Shown in pieces: positions 41,336-51,616 of a stretch of DNA of 53,632 nucleotides. The notes below the pieces were generated by a model. It searched no databases and was not told the origin of the DNA. It saw only the letters and a list, made by a program, of their open reading frames with translations. The DNA is from Caulobacter sp. (lineage in GTDB: Bacteria; Pseudomonadota; Alphaproteobacteria; Caulobacterales; Caulobacteraceae), in assembly GCA_029866155.1 (NCBI GenBank), contig JARWZW010000022.1:1-53632 (forward strand), given 5' to 3'. The position numbers and the translations under genes are program-made. Every line of letters starts with the position of its first letter. Position 1 is the stretch's first letter.

Positions 41336-42504
41336 CTATCGGTGCAGGATCTCTTCCAGGGCGGCCGCGACCCGGTCCACATCGCTGTCCTCCATGGCCG
41401 GGAACAGGGGAAGGCTGAGGCAGCGGTCATACCAGGACCGGGCCCCCGGCAGGTCCAGCGCGCCATTGGCCTCCTGCCAATAGGGCTGGCTATGGACCGG
41501 AATATAATGGACCTGGCTGCCGACGCCGCGGCTGGCCAGGCCCTGCATCAGCGCCGCCCGGTCAATCCCCGCCGCCTCGAAATCGATCAGCACAGAATAG
41601 AGATGCAGGGCTGGTTGCGACCAGACGGGCCTGTCCGCCGGCGTCAGCAGGGGCGACAAGCGGGCAAGCCGGGCGTCATAGAGCCTCGCCAGATGCTGGC
41701 GACGGGCGATGAAGTGATCCAGCCTGCCGAGCTGTGAAAGTCCCAGAGCACAGTTGATGTCCGGCAGGCGATAGTTGAATCCCGGCCGGGCCATTTCATA
41801 GACCCAGGGATCGGCGCCCGGAGGCCGGGTCATGCCGTGGCTGCGCAGGACCCTCAGCCGCCTGGCCAGGTCGCTGTCATTGGTCGTGACCATGCCGCCT
41901 TCGCCCGTCGCAATGGTCTTGACCGGGTGGAAGGAGAAACAGGCCATGACGCCGTGGCGGCTGTCTCCCACCTGTTCGCCGCCGGATCCGAAGTTCATCC
42001 GCGATCCAAGGGCATGGGGCGCGTCCTCGACCAGCACGGCGCCGGCTGCGGCGGCCAGGGCCTGCAGCGCCGGAAGATCACAGACATCGCCGCGCAGATG
42101 GACCGGCAGAACCGCCGCCGCCCGGCCACCGGGGCATCGGGCCAGGGCATCGGCCAGGGTCTCGGGCGTCATCAGGCCGCTATCGGGGTCAACATCGGCG
42201 AACACCACCCGGGCGCCGACATAGGCGGCGCAGTTGGCGGTGGCCAGGAAGGTGATGGACGGAACCACGCAGACATCGCCCGGCCCGATCCCCAGGGCCA
42301 GCAATGTCAGGTGCAGGGCCGCCGTGCCATTGCTGCAGGCCACGGCGTCGGCGCTGCCGACCCGTTCTGCAAAGGCCGCCTCGAAGGCCTCGACCGTCGG
42401 ACCTGTGGTCAGGAAATCACCCCGCAGGGCGGTCGCCACCGCGGCGATGTCGGCCTCGTCGATCGACTGGCGGCCATAGGGCAGAAAGGGCGGGCCGGCT
42501 TCCA

Positions 42505-42505
<1 letters not shown>
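41336..42505 (-). CDS. pseC: PseC-type UDP-4-amino-4,6-dideoxy-N-acetyl-altrosamine transaminase
   Basis: A 389-residue PLP enzyme, second in the pseudaminic-acid-type pathway. The diagnostic start FLPYGRQSIDEADIAAVATALRGD and FLTTGPTVEAFE are PseC-like. The PLP lysine is Lys196 in SFHPVKTIATGEGG. Its ATG overlaps the pseB stop (TGATG), so the pair is translationally coupled. In Caulobacter the equivalent gene is flmB, needed for flagellin modification, and that role is likely here. The remaining pathway genes (pseH, pseG, pseI, pseF) are not in this window. Confidence 0.93.
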
Positions 42506-44055
<1,550 letters not shown>

Positions 44056-44057
44056 TC

Positions 44058-44109
44058 AGAGCATTTTCCGGCAGGTTTGAAGCCGCCATCGGCTCGACCC
44101 AGCTTGCTA
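44058..44109 (-). repeat. Dispersed stop-codon-abutting repeat, copy D (short)
   Basis: AGAGCATTTTCCGGCAGGTT and GAAGCCGCCATCGGCTCGA match the AGAGCATGTTCC.. and GAAGCGGCTATCGGATCGA part of copy B at about three quarters of positions. It lacks the long two-arm hairpin. It ends at the purD stop (cta 44107-44109), between the convergent FliL-like and purD genes. Confidence 0.65.
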
Positions 44110-45372
44110 CAGCGCGCGCCAGCCAATGTCGGTGCGATGAAAGCCGCCCGGGAAGTCTATGGCGGCGACGGCGGCATAGGCCCGCTCCCGGGCCTCGGCC
44201 AGGGTCTCGCCCCGGGCGCAGACATTCAGCACCCGGCCGCCCGAAGACAGCAGGGCGCCGTCGGCCTCGCGCCGGGCGCCGGCATGGAACACCACCGTAT
44301 CCGGGCCGAAATCCTGGTCGGCGCCGCGGATCAGGCCGCCGGTGACCGGACTGTCCGGATAGCCATCCGCCGCCAGGACGACACAGACGGCGGCCTCGTC
44401 CCGCCAGACGGGCGCCGTACGGCCGGCCAGCCCGCCCCGGGCGGCGGCGTCCAGCCAGGGCAGCAGGTCGTCTTCCAGCCGCAGCATCAGGACCTGACAC
44501 TCGGGATCGCCGAAACGGGCGTTGTATTCCACCAGCTTGGGGCCCTGATCGGTCAGCATCAGTCCCGCATAAAGTACGCCGCGATAGGGACAGCCCTCCG
44601 CCGCCATGCCCTTCAGGGTCGGAACAATCAGTCGGTCATAGGCCTGCTGGATCAGATCACGGGTCAGGACCGGGGCGGGGCTATAGGTCCCCATGCCGCC
44701 GGTATTGGGCCCAAGGTCGCCGTCATAGGCCCGCTTGTGGTCCTGGGCGTAGCCGAACAGAACCGCCGTCTCGCCATCGCAGAGGGCAAACAGCGAGGCC
44801 TCCTCCCCGACCATGAACTCCTCGATCACGACGCGCGATCCCGAAGCCCCGAACCGCCCGCCCAGCATGTCCAGTATGGCGGCGTCAGCCTCCTGGCGGG
44901 TGGCGGCGATGACCACGCCCTTGCCGGCGGCCAGGCCATCGGCCTTGATCACATAGGGGGGGCTGAGGCTGTCCAGGAAGGGGGCGGCGTCGTCGGCCCT
45001 CTCGAACACGCCATAGGCTGCGGTGGGCAGGTCATGCCGGCGACAGAAATCCTTGGTGAAGGCCTTGGACGACTCCAGCCTGGCCGCGGCCTCGGTCGGG
45101 CCGAAACAGGCGATGCCGGCCGCCAGCAGCCGGTCGGCCAGTCCCGCGGCCAGGGCGGTTTCCGGCCCCACCACCACCAGATCGGCGCTGATTTCCCTGG
45201 CCAGGGCCACCAGACCCGCCACATCGTCAGCCTTGACCGGTCGGGTTTCGCAGAGCGCCGCCATGCCGGCGCTTCCCGGGGCCGCCACCAGCCGTTCAAG
45301 CACAGGGGACCCGGCGATCTTCCAGGCCAGGGCGTGTTCGCGGCCGCCAGATCCGACAAGCAGGACTTTCAT
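44107..45372 (-). CDS. purD: Phosphoribosylamine-glycine ligase
   Basis: A 421-residue ATP-grasp enzyme for the second step of purine synthesis. VLLVGSGGREHALAWKI is the N-domain start. The ATP-grasp core shows YVIKADGLAAGKGVVIAATR and EEFMVGEEASLFALCDG, the purD signature HKRAYDGDLGPNTGGMGTYS, and EYNARFGDPECQVLM with metal-binding residues. Length is normal. It is transcribed toward repeat copy D and divergent from pstC, so the Pho box at 45438-45466 lies between the two starts. Confidence 0.97.
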   Translation of the reverse strand: MKVLLVGSGGREHALAWKIAGSPVLERLVAAPGSAGMAALCETRPVKADDVAGLVALAREISADLVVVGPETALAAGLADRLLAAGIACFGPTEAAARLESSKAFTKDFCRRHDLPTAAYGVFERADDAAPFLDSLSPPYVIKADGLAAGKGVVIAATRQEADAAILDMLGGRFGASGSRVVIEEFMVGEEASLFALCDGETAVLFGYAQDHKRAYDGDLGPNTGGMGTYSPAPVLTRDLIQQAYDRLIVPTLKGMAAEGCPYRGVLYAGLMLTDQGPKLVEYNARFGDPECQVLMLRLEDDLLPWLDAAARGGLAGRTAPVWRDEAAVCVVLAADGYPDSPVTGGLIRGADQDFGPDTVVFHAGARREADGALLSSGGRVLNVCARGETLAEARERAYAAVAAIDFPGGFHRTDIGWRAL

Positions 45373-45437
45373 GGCCGCGATTTCGCCTGCTGTGATGGCC
45401 GGGTCAAGACTGCTGTTCGGGGCCCGAAGCTCGTCGA

Positions 45438-45466
45438 TGTAATGAAAATGTCATAAAACTGTCGCG
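45438..45466 (+). promoter_or_regulatory. Pho box (PhoB binding site) upstream of pstC
   Basis: TGTAATG (45438), TGTCATA (45449) and TGTCGCG (45460) are spaced exactly 11 bases apart, the PhoB direct-repeat pattern; the last two form a near-consensus Pho box ATGTCATAAAACTGTCGC. It lies about 70-95 bases before the pstC ATG. Regulation of pstCAB-phoU-phoB by phosphate starvation follows from the known PhoB system and the operon's content. Confidence 0.88.
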
Positions 45467-45533
45467 CGCCGCAATCATTGGCCCGGCATGGGCTATCCTC
45501 TCAGCTCGCCCCGCCTCAGGACGAATCGGCTGC

Positions 45534-46970
45534 ATGCCAACGCCTCTCGCAATTGCCGCACTGCTGGTCGTTTCTCTGGCGGTCTATGCCCTGGGTCGGC
45601 GGAGGGTTGGCAGACTGTCCGAGGGCCAGTCCCTGCATTCCCTGCCTGGCTATTACGGCCTGTGGATCGCCCTCTGGACCGGCGCGCCGGCGGCCCTGGT
45701 CCTGCTGCTGCTGATGGCGGGCGGTCCGCGTCTTGAATCAGCCCTTCTGACGGCCAACCCCCCGGCGGTGGTGGCGGCCATGCCGTCCGAAACGGCCCAG
45801 GCCTTCTGGAGTGACGCCAAGGCCCTGGCCGACGGGCAGTCGACGACCCGGATCGCCTGGTCCCCGGACGAGCGCAAGGTTCTGAAGGAGAAAGCGGCCG
45901 AGGCTGCTGCCCTGGAGAGCCGGATCCAGCTCGGCGGCCAGGCCGCCGCCCTGGTGCTGGTACTGGCGGGTTTTCTGCTGGCCTGGCCTCGGCTGGCCCC
46001 CCAACTGCGGGCCCGTAACCGGGTCGAGGGCTGGATCGGCGTCCTTCTGGCGCTCTGTTCGGCGGCCGCCGTCCTGACAACGATCGGCATCATCGCCTCG
46101 CTGCTTTATGAGTCGCTGCGGTTCTTCCACTCTGTGCCGCCGCTGGATTTCCTGTTCGGTCTGGACTGGCAGCCGCAGATCGCCATGCGGGAGGATCAGG
46201 TCGCCGCCAAGGGCGCCTTTGGCGCTGTGCCGCTTTTCGTCGGCACCTTCCTGGTGATGATCATCGCCATGTGCGTGGCGGCCCCAGTCGGCCTGTTCTG
46301 CGCCATCTATCTGTCGGAATATGCCGGCCCCCGGACCCGGTCGGTGATCAAGCCGATGCTCGAGATCCTGGCCGGCGTCCCGACCGTCGTCTACGGCTTC
46401 TTCGCCGCCCTGACCGTCGGGCCGGCCCTGCGGGGCTTCTTCAACTATATCGGCAGCTGGCTGGTCCAGGGTCCGTTTGACCCCCTCGGCCAGTATCTGA
46501 TGGCGGTCCAGAACGAGATGGCCCTGACCGCCGGGGTGGTCATGGGGATCATGCTGATTCCCTATATCTCGTCCCTGTCGGACGACATCATCAATGCCGT
46601 GCCACAGTCCCTGAGAGACGGCAGCTACGCCATGGGCGCAACCCGGTCCGAGACCGTCAAGCGGGTGATCCTGCCGGCGGCGCTTCCCGGGGTGATGGGG
46701 GCCATGCTGCTGGCCGTGTCCCGGGCTATTGGCGAGACGATGATCGTCACCATGGCTTCCGGCGCCCAGGCGAGGATCACCGCCAATCCCCTGGACTCGG
46801 TCTCGACCGTGACCTTCCAGATGGTGCAGCTTCTGACCGGCGACCAGGAGTTCGACAGTCCCAAGACCCTTGCGGCCTTCGGCCTGGGCCTGACCCTGTT
46901 CCTGGTGACCCTGACCCTGAACGTGATCGCCCTGCAGGTGGTCCAGAGGTACCGGCAGGCCTATGACTGA
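45534..46970 (+). CDS. pstC: Phosphate ABC transporter permease PstC
   Basis: A 478-residue inner-membrane permease. Beyond the family core (from about 150: GVLLALCSAAAVLTTIGIIA, then PTVVYGFFAALTVGP and the coupling-helix EAA-like GATRSETVKRVILPAALPG) it has an extra N-terminal segment of about 150 residues with two to three hydrophobic stretches and a charged periplasmic or cytosolic loop. Such extensions are common in alphaproteobacterial PstC. It is first in the operon after the Pho box and overlaps pstA by eight bases. Confidence 0.94.
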   Translation: MPTPLAIAALLVVSLAVYALGRRRVGRLSEGQSLHSLPGYYGLWIALWTGAPAALVLLLLMAGGPRLESALLTANPPAVVAAMPSETAQAFWSDAKALADGQSTTRIAWSPDERKVLKEKAAEAAALESRIQLGGQAAALVLVLAGFLLAWPRLAPQLRARNRVEGWIGVLLALCSAAAVLTTIGIIASLLYESLRFFHSVPPLDFLFGLDWQPQIAMREDQVAAKGAFGAVPLFVGTFLVMIIAMCVAAPVGLFCAIYLSEYAGPRTRSVIKPMLEILAGVPTVVYGFFAALTVGPALRGFFNYIGSWLVQGPFDPLGQYLMAVQNEMALTAGVVMGIMLIPYISSLSDDIINAVPQSLRDGSYAMGATRSETVKRVILPAALPGVMGAMLLAVSRAIGETMIVTMASGAQARITANPLDSVSTVTFQMVQLLTGDQEFDSPKTLAAFGLGLTLFLVTLTLNVIALQVVQRYRQAYD

Positions 46971-48234
46971 CCCCCATCTCTCCCCTGCCGCAGCCTCGCG
47001 ACTCAAGGCCCGTCATGCGGCCGAGCGACGGTTCCGCCTCTATGGCCAGCTGGCCATACTGGTGGCCCTGGGATTCCTGGCCGTGCTGCTGGCCCGGGTG
47101 GTGCATCAGGGATACTCGACCTTCTGGACCCATTCGGTGACGCTCAGCGTCTATCTCGATCCGGCCCGGATCGATCGGTCGGATCTGGAAGGCAACAATT
47201 TCGACTATCTGGCCGCCGGCGACCTGCTCAAGCGCCTTGAGGTCAATGATGACGCACTGGGCCTGGCCTCGGGCGAGGCCATGGACCTGGTCTCGCGGGA
47301 CATCGGTTTTGCCCTGCTGGACCGCATCAAGGCCGACCCCCGGGTGATTGGAACCACCTTGACCCTGACGGTTCCGGTCAAGGCCAATGCCGATCTCTAT
47401 TACAAGGGCCAGATTCGCCGGGAGACCCCCGCAGAGGACCGGAAGCTTTCGAACCGCCAGATCGACTGGCTGGACCAGATGAAGCGCGAGGGCCTGGTCA
47501 AGGGTCATTTCAACAGCGGCTTCTTCACCCGTTCCGACTCCACCGAGCCGGAACAGGCCGGGGTCCTGGGCGCGGTCGTGGGCTCGGCCCTGATGCTGCT
47601 GGTCGCGGCCCTGATCGCCGTGCCCACCGGCGTCCTGGCGGCGGTCTGGCTTGAGGAATTCGCTCCCAAGGGACGCCTCAGCAGCTTCATCGAGGTCAAT
47701 ATCAACAACCTCGCGGCGGTGCCGTCGATCGTCTACGGCCTGCTGGGACTGGTGCTGTTCATCAACTGGCTGGGCTTTCCCCGGTCGGCGCCCCTGACCG
47801 GGGGCATGGTCCTGGCCCTGATGAGCCTGCCGACCATCATCATCGCCACCCGCGCCTCCCTGAAGTCCGTTCCGCCCTCCATCCGGGAAGCGGCCCTTGG
47901 CATGGGCGCCAGCCGGACCCAGACGGTTTTCCATCATGTCCTGCCCCAGGCCATGCCCGGGGTGATGACCGGGGTCATTCTGGCCCTGGCCCATGCCCTG
48001 GGTGAAACCGCCCCCCTGCTGATGATCGGCATGGTGGCCTTCACGCCCGGTCTGCCCGAAACCCTGCAGAGCGCCGCCAGCGTCCTGCCGGTCCAGATCT
48101 TCATCTGGGAAAATGCAGCGGAGGCGGCGTTCCACGAGCGCACGGCCGGCGCCATCATGGTGCTGCTGGCCTTCATGATCGTGATGAACACGGCCGCCGT
48201 CATCCTTCGCAGCCGTTTCGAGAAGAGATGGTGA
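46963..48234 (+). CDS. pstA: Phosphate ABC transporter permease PstA
   Basis: A 423-residue permease paired with PstC. An N-terminal transmembrane segment ([19 protein letters not shown]) is followed by a large soluble insert of about 150 residues ([18 protein letters not shown] to [15 protein letters not shown]), then the core with [16 protein letters not shown] and the coupling helix [19 protein letters not shown]. The insert makes it about 130 residues longer than E. coli PstA, as in other alphaproteobacteria. Its stop overlaps the pstB ATG. Confidence 0.94.
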   Translation: MTDPHLSPAAASRLKARHAAERRFRLYGQLAILVALGFLAVLLARVVHQGYSTFWTHSVTLSVYLDPARIDRSDLEGNNFDYLAAGDLLKRLEVNDDALGLASGEAMDLVSRDIGFALLDRIKADPRVIGTTLTLTVPVKANADLYYKGQIRRETPAEDRKLSNRQIDWLDQMKREGLVKGHFNSGFFTRSDSTEPEQAGVLGAVVGSALMLLVAALIAVPTGVLAAVWLEEFAPKGRLSSFIEVNINNLAAVPSIVYGLLGLVLFINWLGFPRSAPLTGGMVLALMSLPTIIIATRASLKSVPPSIREAALGMGASRTQTVFHHVLPQAMPGVMTGVILALAHALGETAPLLMIGMVAFTPGLPETLQSAASVLPVQIFIWENAAEAAFHERTAGAIMVLLAFMIVMNTAAVILRSRFEKRW

Positions 48235-49094
48235 TGAGCGATCCATCCAGCGAAGCGCCCTTGTCCGGACCCCATTCCATGCCCCACGACACCCAGGTTC
48301 GCGCCACCCCCGTCGCCGCCGGCGCATCCTCCCAGCCTGACATCAAGATCCACTGCGCTGGGGTCGATGCTTTCTATGGCGAGAAGCAGGCCCTGTTCGA
48401 CATTTCGCTGGATATTCCGGACCGCGCCGTCATGGCCTTCATCGGCCCCTCGGGCTGTGGCAAGTCGACCTTCCTGCGCTGCATCAACCGGATGAACGAC
48501 ACCATCCCGGGCGCCCGGGTGACCGGTCGGATCGAGATCGACGGCCAGGACGTCAATGGCAAGGACGTCGATCCGGTGGTCCTCAGGTCACGGGTGGGGA
48601 TGGTGTTCCAGAAGCCCAACCCCTTCCCCAAGTCGATCTTCGAGAATGTCGCCTATGGCCCGCGCATCCACGGACTGGCGACCAGCAAGTCCGAACTGGC
48701 CGACATGGTCGAGGTGGCCCTGAAACGGGCCGGCCTCTGGGATGAGGTGGCCGACCGTCTGCAACAGCCCGGAAACGGCCTGTCCGGCGGACAGCAGCAG
48801 CGGCTGGTGATCGCCCGCGCCATTGCGGTCCAGCCCCGGGTGATCCTGATGGACGAACCCTGTTCGGCCCTGGACCCCATCGCAACGGCCCGGATCGAGG
48901 AACTGATCGACGATCTGCGCCGCCAGTACTGCATCGTGATCGTGACCCATTCCATGGCCCAGGCCGCCCGTGTGTCCCAGCGCACCGCCTTCTTCCATCT
49001 TGGCCGTCTGGTCGAGCATGGCATGACCGAAGAGATCTTCACCAATCCGCGTGAGCCCCGCACCCAGGATTACATCACCGGCCGGTACGGCTAA
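48234..49094 (+). CDS. pstB: Phosphate ABC transporter ATP-binding protein PstB
   Basis: A 286-residue ATPase with Walker [17 protein letters not shown]-loop [16 protein letters not shown], signature LSGGQQQRL, Walker [14 protein letters not shown] and switch [18 protein letters not shown] is diagnostic for PstB. The first 35 or so residues, before [19 protein letters not shown], are a low-complexity leader not needed for the family. ATG 48234 overlaps the pstA stop (TGATG); an ATG at 48228 is the alternative. Confidence 0.96.
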   Translation: MSDPSSEAPLSGPHSMPHDTQVRATPVAAGASSQPDIKIHCAGVDAFYGEKQALFDISLDIPDRAVMAFIGPSGCGKSTFLRCINRMNDTIPGARVTGRIEIDGQDVNGKDVDPVVLRSRVGMVFQKPNPFPKSIFENVAYGPRIHGLATSKSELADMVEVALKRAGLWDEVADRLQQPGNGLSGGQQQRLVIARAIAVQPRVILMDEPCSALDPIATARIEELIDDLRRQYCIVIVTHSMAQAARVSQRTAFFHLGRLVEHGMTEEIFTNPREPRTQDYITGRYG

Positions 49095-49116
49095 GGCCTG
49101 AAGAGAGGGCCAACCC

Positions 49117-49809
49117 ATGCAACAGCACATCGTCACCTCCTATGAGGAAGAGCTCAACCATCTGACGGCGGAAGTCGCCCGGATGGGCGGACTGGCGGAA
49201 GCCCAGGTCTCCGATTCCATCCAGGCCTTCGCCCGACGGGACATCGCCCTGGCCGAGGCCGTTTCCCAGCGGGATCGACGGATCGACGCCCTCGAGGCCG
49301 AGATCGAGCGCTCGGCCATCCGGCTGATCGCCCTTCGTCAGCCCATGGCCGTCGATCTGCGCCGGACTGTCTCGGCGATGAAGGTCGCCATGAACCTGGA
49401 ACGCTGCGGGGACCTGGCCAAGAACATCGCCCGCCGGTCCCTGGTCCTGGCGGAAACCGACCCGGCGGGCCCCGTGAGCCGTTCCATCGAGCGGATGGGC
49501 AAGCTGGTGGCCGGCAGGCTGAAGGATGTTCTCGACGCCTATACCAGCGGCGATGTCGACGCCGCCATCGGGGTCTGGACCCGGGACGACGAGGTCGACG
49601 AGCATTACGAAAGCCTGTTCCGCGAACTCCTGACCTACATGATGGGCGACCCCAGGACGATTACGCCGGGCGCCCATCTGTTGTTCGTGGCCAAGAATCT
49701 CGAACGCATCGGCGACCACGCCACCAATATCGCCGAGATCATCCACTTTGAAATTCTCGGCCAGGACCTGGTCGATGAACGGCCCAAGGGTCTGATGGTG
49801 AAACGATGA
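49117..49809 (+). CDS. phoU: Phosphate signalling protein PhoU
   Basis: A 230-residue all-helical protein made of two related three-helix halves. The metal-binding repeats show as MKVAMNLERCGDLAKNIARR and LLFVAKNLERIGDHATNIAE. It links PstSCAB to PhoR and represses PhoB activation when phosphate is plentiful. GAGAGGG precedes the ATG by about eight bases, and its TGA overlaps the phoB start (ATGA). Confidence 0.96.
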   Translation: MQQHIVTSYEEELNHLTAEVARMGGLAEAQVSDSIQAFARRDIALAEAVSQRDRRIDALEAEIERSAIRLIALRQPMAVDLRRTVSAMKVAMNLERCGDLAKNIARRSLVLAETDPAGPVSRSIERMGKLVAGRLKDVLDAYTSGDVDAAIGVWTRDDEVDEHYESLFRELLTYMMGDPRTITPGAHLLFVAKNLERIGDHATNIAEIIHFEILGQDLVDERPKGLMVKR

Positions 49810-50495
49810 CCACTCCCACCATAGTGATTGCCGAGGACGAAGACGCCCTCGCCACCCTGCTGCAGTACAATCTCGAGAAGGAGGGCTACCGGGTCCTCAT
49901 CGCCGGCGACGGCGAGGAGGCCCTGATCGTCATCGACGAGCATAATCCCGATATCCTGCTGCTCGACTGGATGCTGCCCAAGGTCTCCGGGATAGAGGTC
50001 TGCCGCCGGCTGCGGCAGAAGACCGAGACCCGAAACCTGCCGATCCTGATGCTGACCGCCCGGGGCGAGGAAAGCGACCGCATCCGGGGTCTGGACACCG
50101 GCGCCGACGACTATGTCGTCAAGCCGTTTTCCATGACCGAGCTGCTGGCCCGTATCCGGGCCGTACTGCGCCGGATCCGGCCGGGCCTGGCCGATGACCG
50201 GCTGGCCCATGGCGATATCGTCGTCGACCGGGTGTCGCACCGGGTCAAGCGCCAGGGCAAGGAGGTCCACCTCGGCCCCACGGAGTTCCGCCTGCTCGAC
50301 CATCTGATCCAGCATCCGGGCCGGGTCTTCAGCCGTGAACAACTGCTGGACGCAGTCTGGGGATCGGACGTCTATGTCGAGGCCCGGACCGTCGACGTCC
50401 ATATCGGCCGGCTTCGCAAGGCCCTGAACACCGGGACGGAATCAGATCCGATCCGCACGGTTCGCTCCGCCGGCTATTCCCTGGATATGGAATAG
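49806..50495 (+). CDS. phoB: Phosphate regulon response regulator PhoB
   Basis: A 229-residue OmpR/PhoB regulator. The receiver domain has the acidic pocket VIAEDEDALA and the phospho-acceptor Asp54 in DILLLDWMLPK, Thr in LMLTARGEE and Lys in YVVKPFSMTELL. The C-terminal winged helix ends with EARTVDVHIGRLRKALN. It should bind the Pho box ahead of pstC, closing an autoregulatory loop because phoB is in the same operon. A short hairpin (50498-50503 with 50515-50520) lies between its stop and that of the facing diesterase gene. Confidence 0.96.
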   Translation: MTTPTIVIAEDEDALATLLQYNLEKEGYRVLIAGDGEEALIVIDEHNPDILLLDWMLPKVSGIEVCRRLRQKTETRNLPILMLTARGEESDRIRGLDTGADDYVVKPFSMTELLARIRAVLRRIRPGLADDRLAHGDIVVDRVSHRVKRQGKEVHLGPTEFRLLDHLIQHPGRVFSREQLLDAVWGSDVYVEARTVDVHIGRLRKALNTGTESDPIRTVRSAGYSLDME

Positions 50496-50518
50496 CCGAC
50501 GGGGACTCTTCGAACCCG

Positions 50519-51616
50519 TCAGCCTGCCGCCATCCAGCGTTTCCGGACCTGGACGCCCTTTCCTGGATCGTCGGTGAACAGGCCGTCGACCCCGGCGTCC
50601 AGCAGGGCCCTGAACATCACCCCGACCTGTCCCTGCGCCTGCATCCGTTCAGCCTCTGATCCTTGGGTCGGCGCCTGAAGCCCGGTCGGCAGGAAGTAGT
50701 TTTCCTTGCGGACCGTCCAGGGGTGAACCTTCAGGCCCATGGCGTGGGCCATGGGAACCAGTCTGGTGGGAGGCAGCAGCCGGGCGCCGTCATTGGGAAC
50801 CACCAGCCCCTTTTCCGGTCCGATTCCCTGGGCATAGGCGCTGATGGCCTTGAGGCCGGAGGCGCCGGTCATCTCCGAATACCGGACCTTTGGCAGGTCG
50901 GCCGGGCCGCCTTCGTCGCTGATCAGCTGAATCCTCGGCGTCTCCACCAGCTGGCTGATGGCCTTCAGGGGGCCCACCTCGAAACACTGGATGAAGACAG
51001 CGGCGCTTGCCCCTCCCAGGCCGTGGACCCTCAGCCGGTCGGCCAGCCGGGGCTCCATGGACAGGCCGATCCTGGCGAAATGTCGGGGATGTTTCATCTC
51101 CGGATAGAGGCCGATGGTCCTGCCGGTGCGACGGGATTCGGCCCTGGCCAGGGCGATGACCTCCTCGAAGGTCGGGATCGGGTCCTGGCCGTCATAGGCG
51201 GTATTGGCCGGCCGGATCTGCGGCAGCCGCTCGCGGCACCGCAGGGTCTTGAGTTCGGCCAGGGTGAAATCTTCCGTGAACCAGCCGGTCAGGGTCTCGC
51301 CCTCGATGACCTTTGTGGTTTTCCGGTCGGCAAAACCGGGGCGGGCGGCCACGTCGGTGGTTCCGGAAATCTCGTTCTCGTGCCGGCAGACAAAATGGCC
51401 ATCCCGGCTGAGCACCAGGTCCGGTTCGATGAAATCGGCGCCCTGGGCGATGGCCAGTCGATAGGCGGTGAGGGTGTGTTCGGGCCGGTCGCCGCTGGCG
51501 CCGCGATGGGCGATGATCAGGGGCCGGGGCCTGACTCCCGTCGCCGCGCGGACGCCCGTCGCGCCTGAAGCGGCCAGGGCCAGGGCCGTCAGGGCCAGTT
51601 GACGCCGATCGATCAT
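50519..51616 (-). CDS. Exported glycerophosphodiester phosphodiesterase
   Basis: A 365-residue GlpQ-type enzyme that releases glycerol-3-phosphate from glycerophosphodiesters, a phosphate source. The N-terminus (MIDRRQLALTALALAASGAT) resembles a Tat or Sec signal. Active-site residues are IIAHRGASGDRPEHTLT (His37, Arg38, His47) and FIEPDLVLSRDGHFVCRHE (metal Glu/Asp, with the second His). The C-terminal strand VDGLFTDDPGKG is typical. It overlaps the phoR stop by four bases, so phosphate sensor and scavenging enzyme are co-expressed. Confidence 0.92.
   Translation of the reverse strand: MIDRRQLALTALALAASGATGVRAATGVRPRPLIIAHRGASGDRPEHTLTAYRLAIAQGADFIEPDLVLSRDGHFVCRHENEISGTTDVAARPGFADRKTTKVIEGETLTGWFTEDFTLAELKTLRCRERLPQIRPANTAYDGQDPIPTFEEVIALARAESRRTGRTIGLYPEMKHPRHFARIGLSMEPRLADRLRVHGLGGASAAVFIQCFEVGPLKAISQLVETPRIQLISDEGGPADLPKVRYSEMTGASGLKAISAYAQGIGPEKGLVVPNDGARLLPPTRLVPMAHAMGLKVHPWTVRKENYFLPTGLQAPTQGSEAERMQAQGQVGVMFRALLDAGVDGLFTDDPGKGVQVRKRWMAAG

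Noticed and set aside
50498..50520. Terminator between phoB and the phosphodiesterase gene
   Set aside because: A six-base-pair stem with an 11-base loop and no T-tract, overlapping the diesterase stop; noted but not strong enough for a feature.
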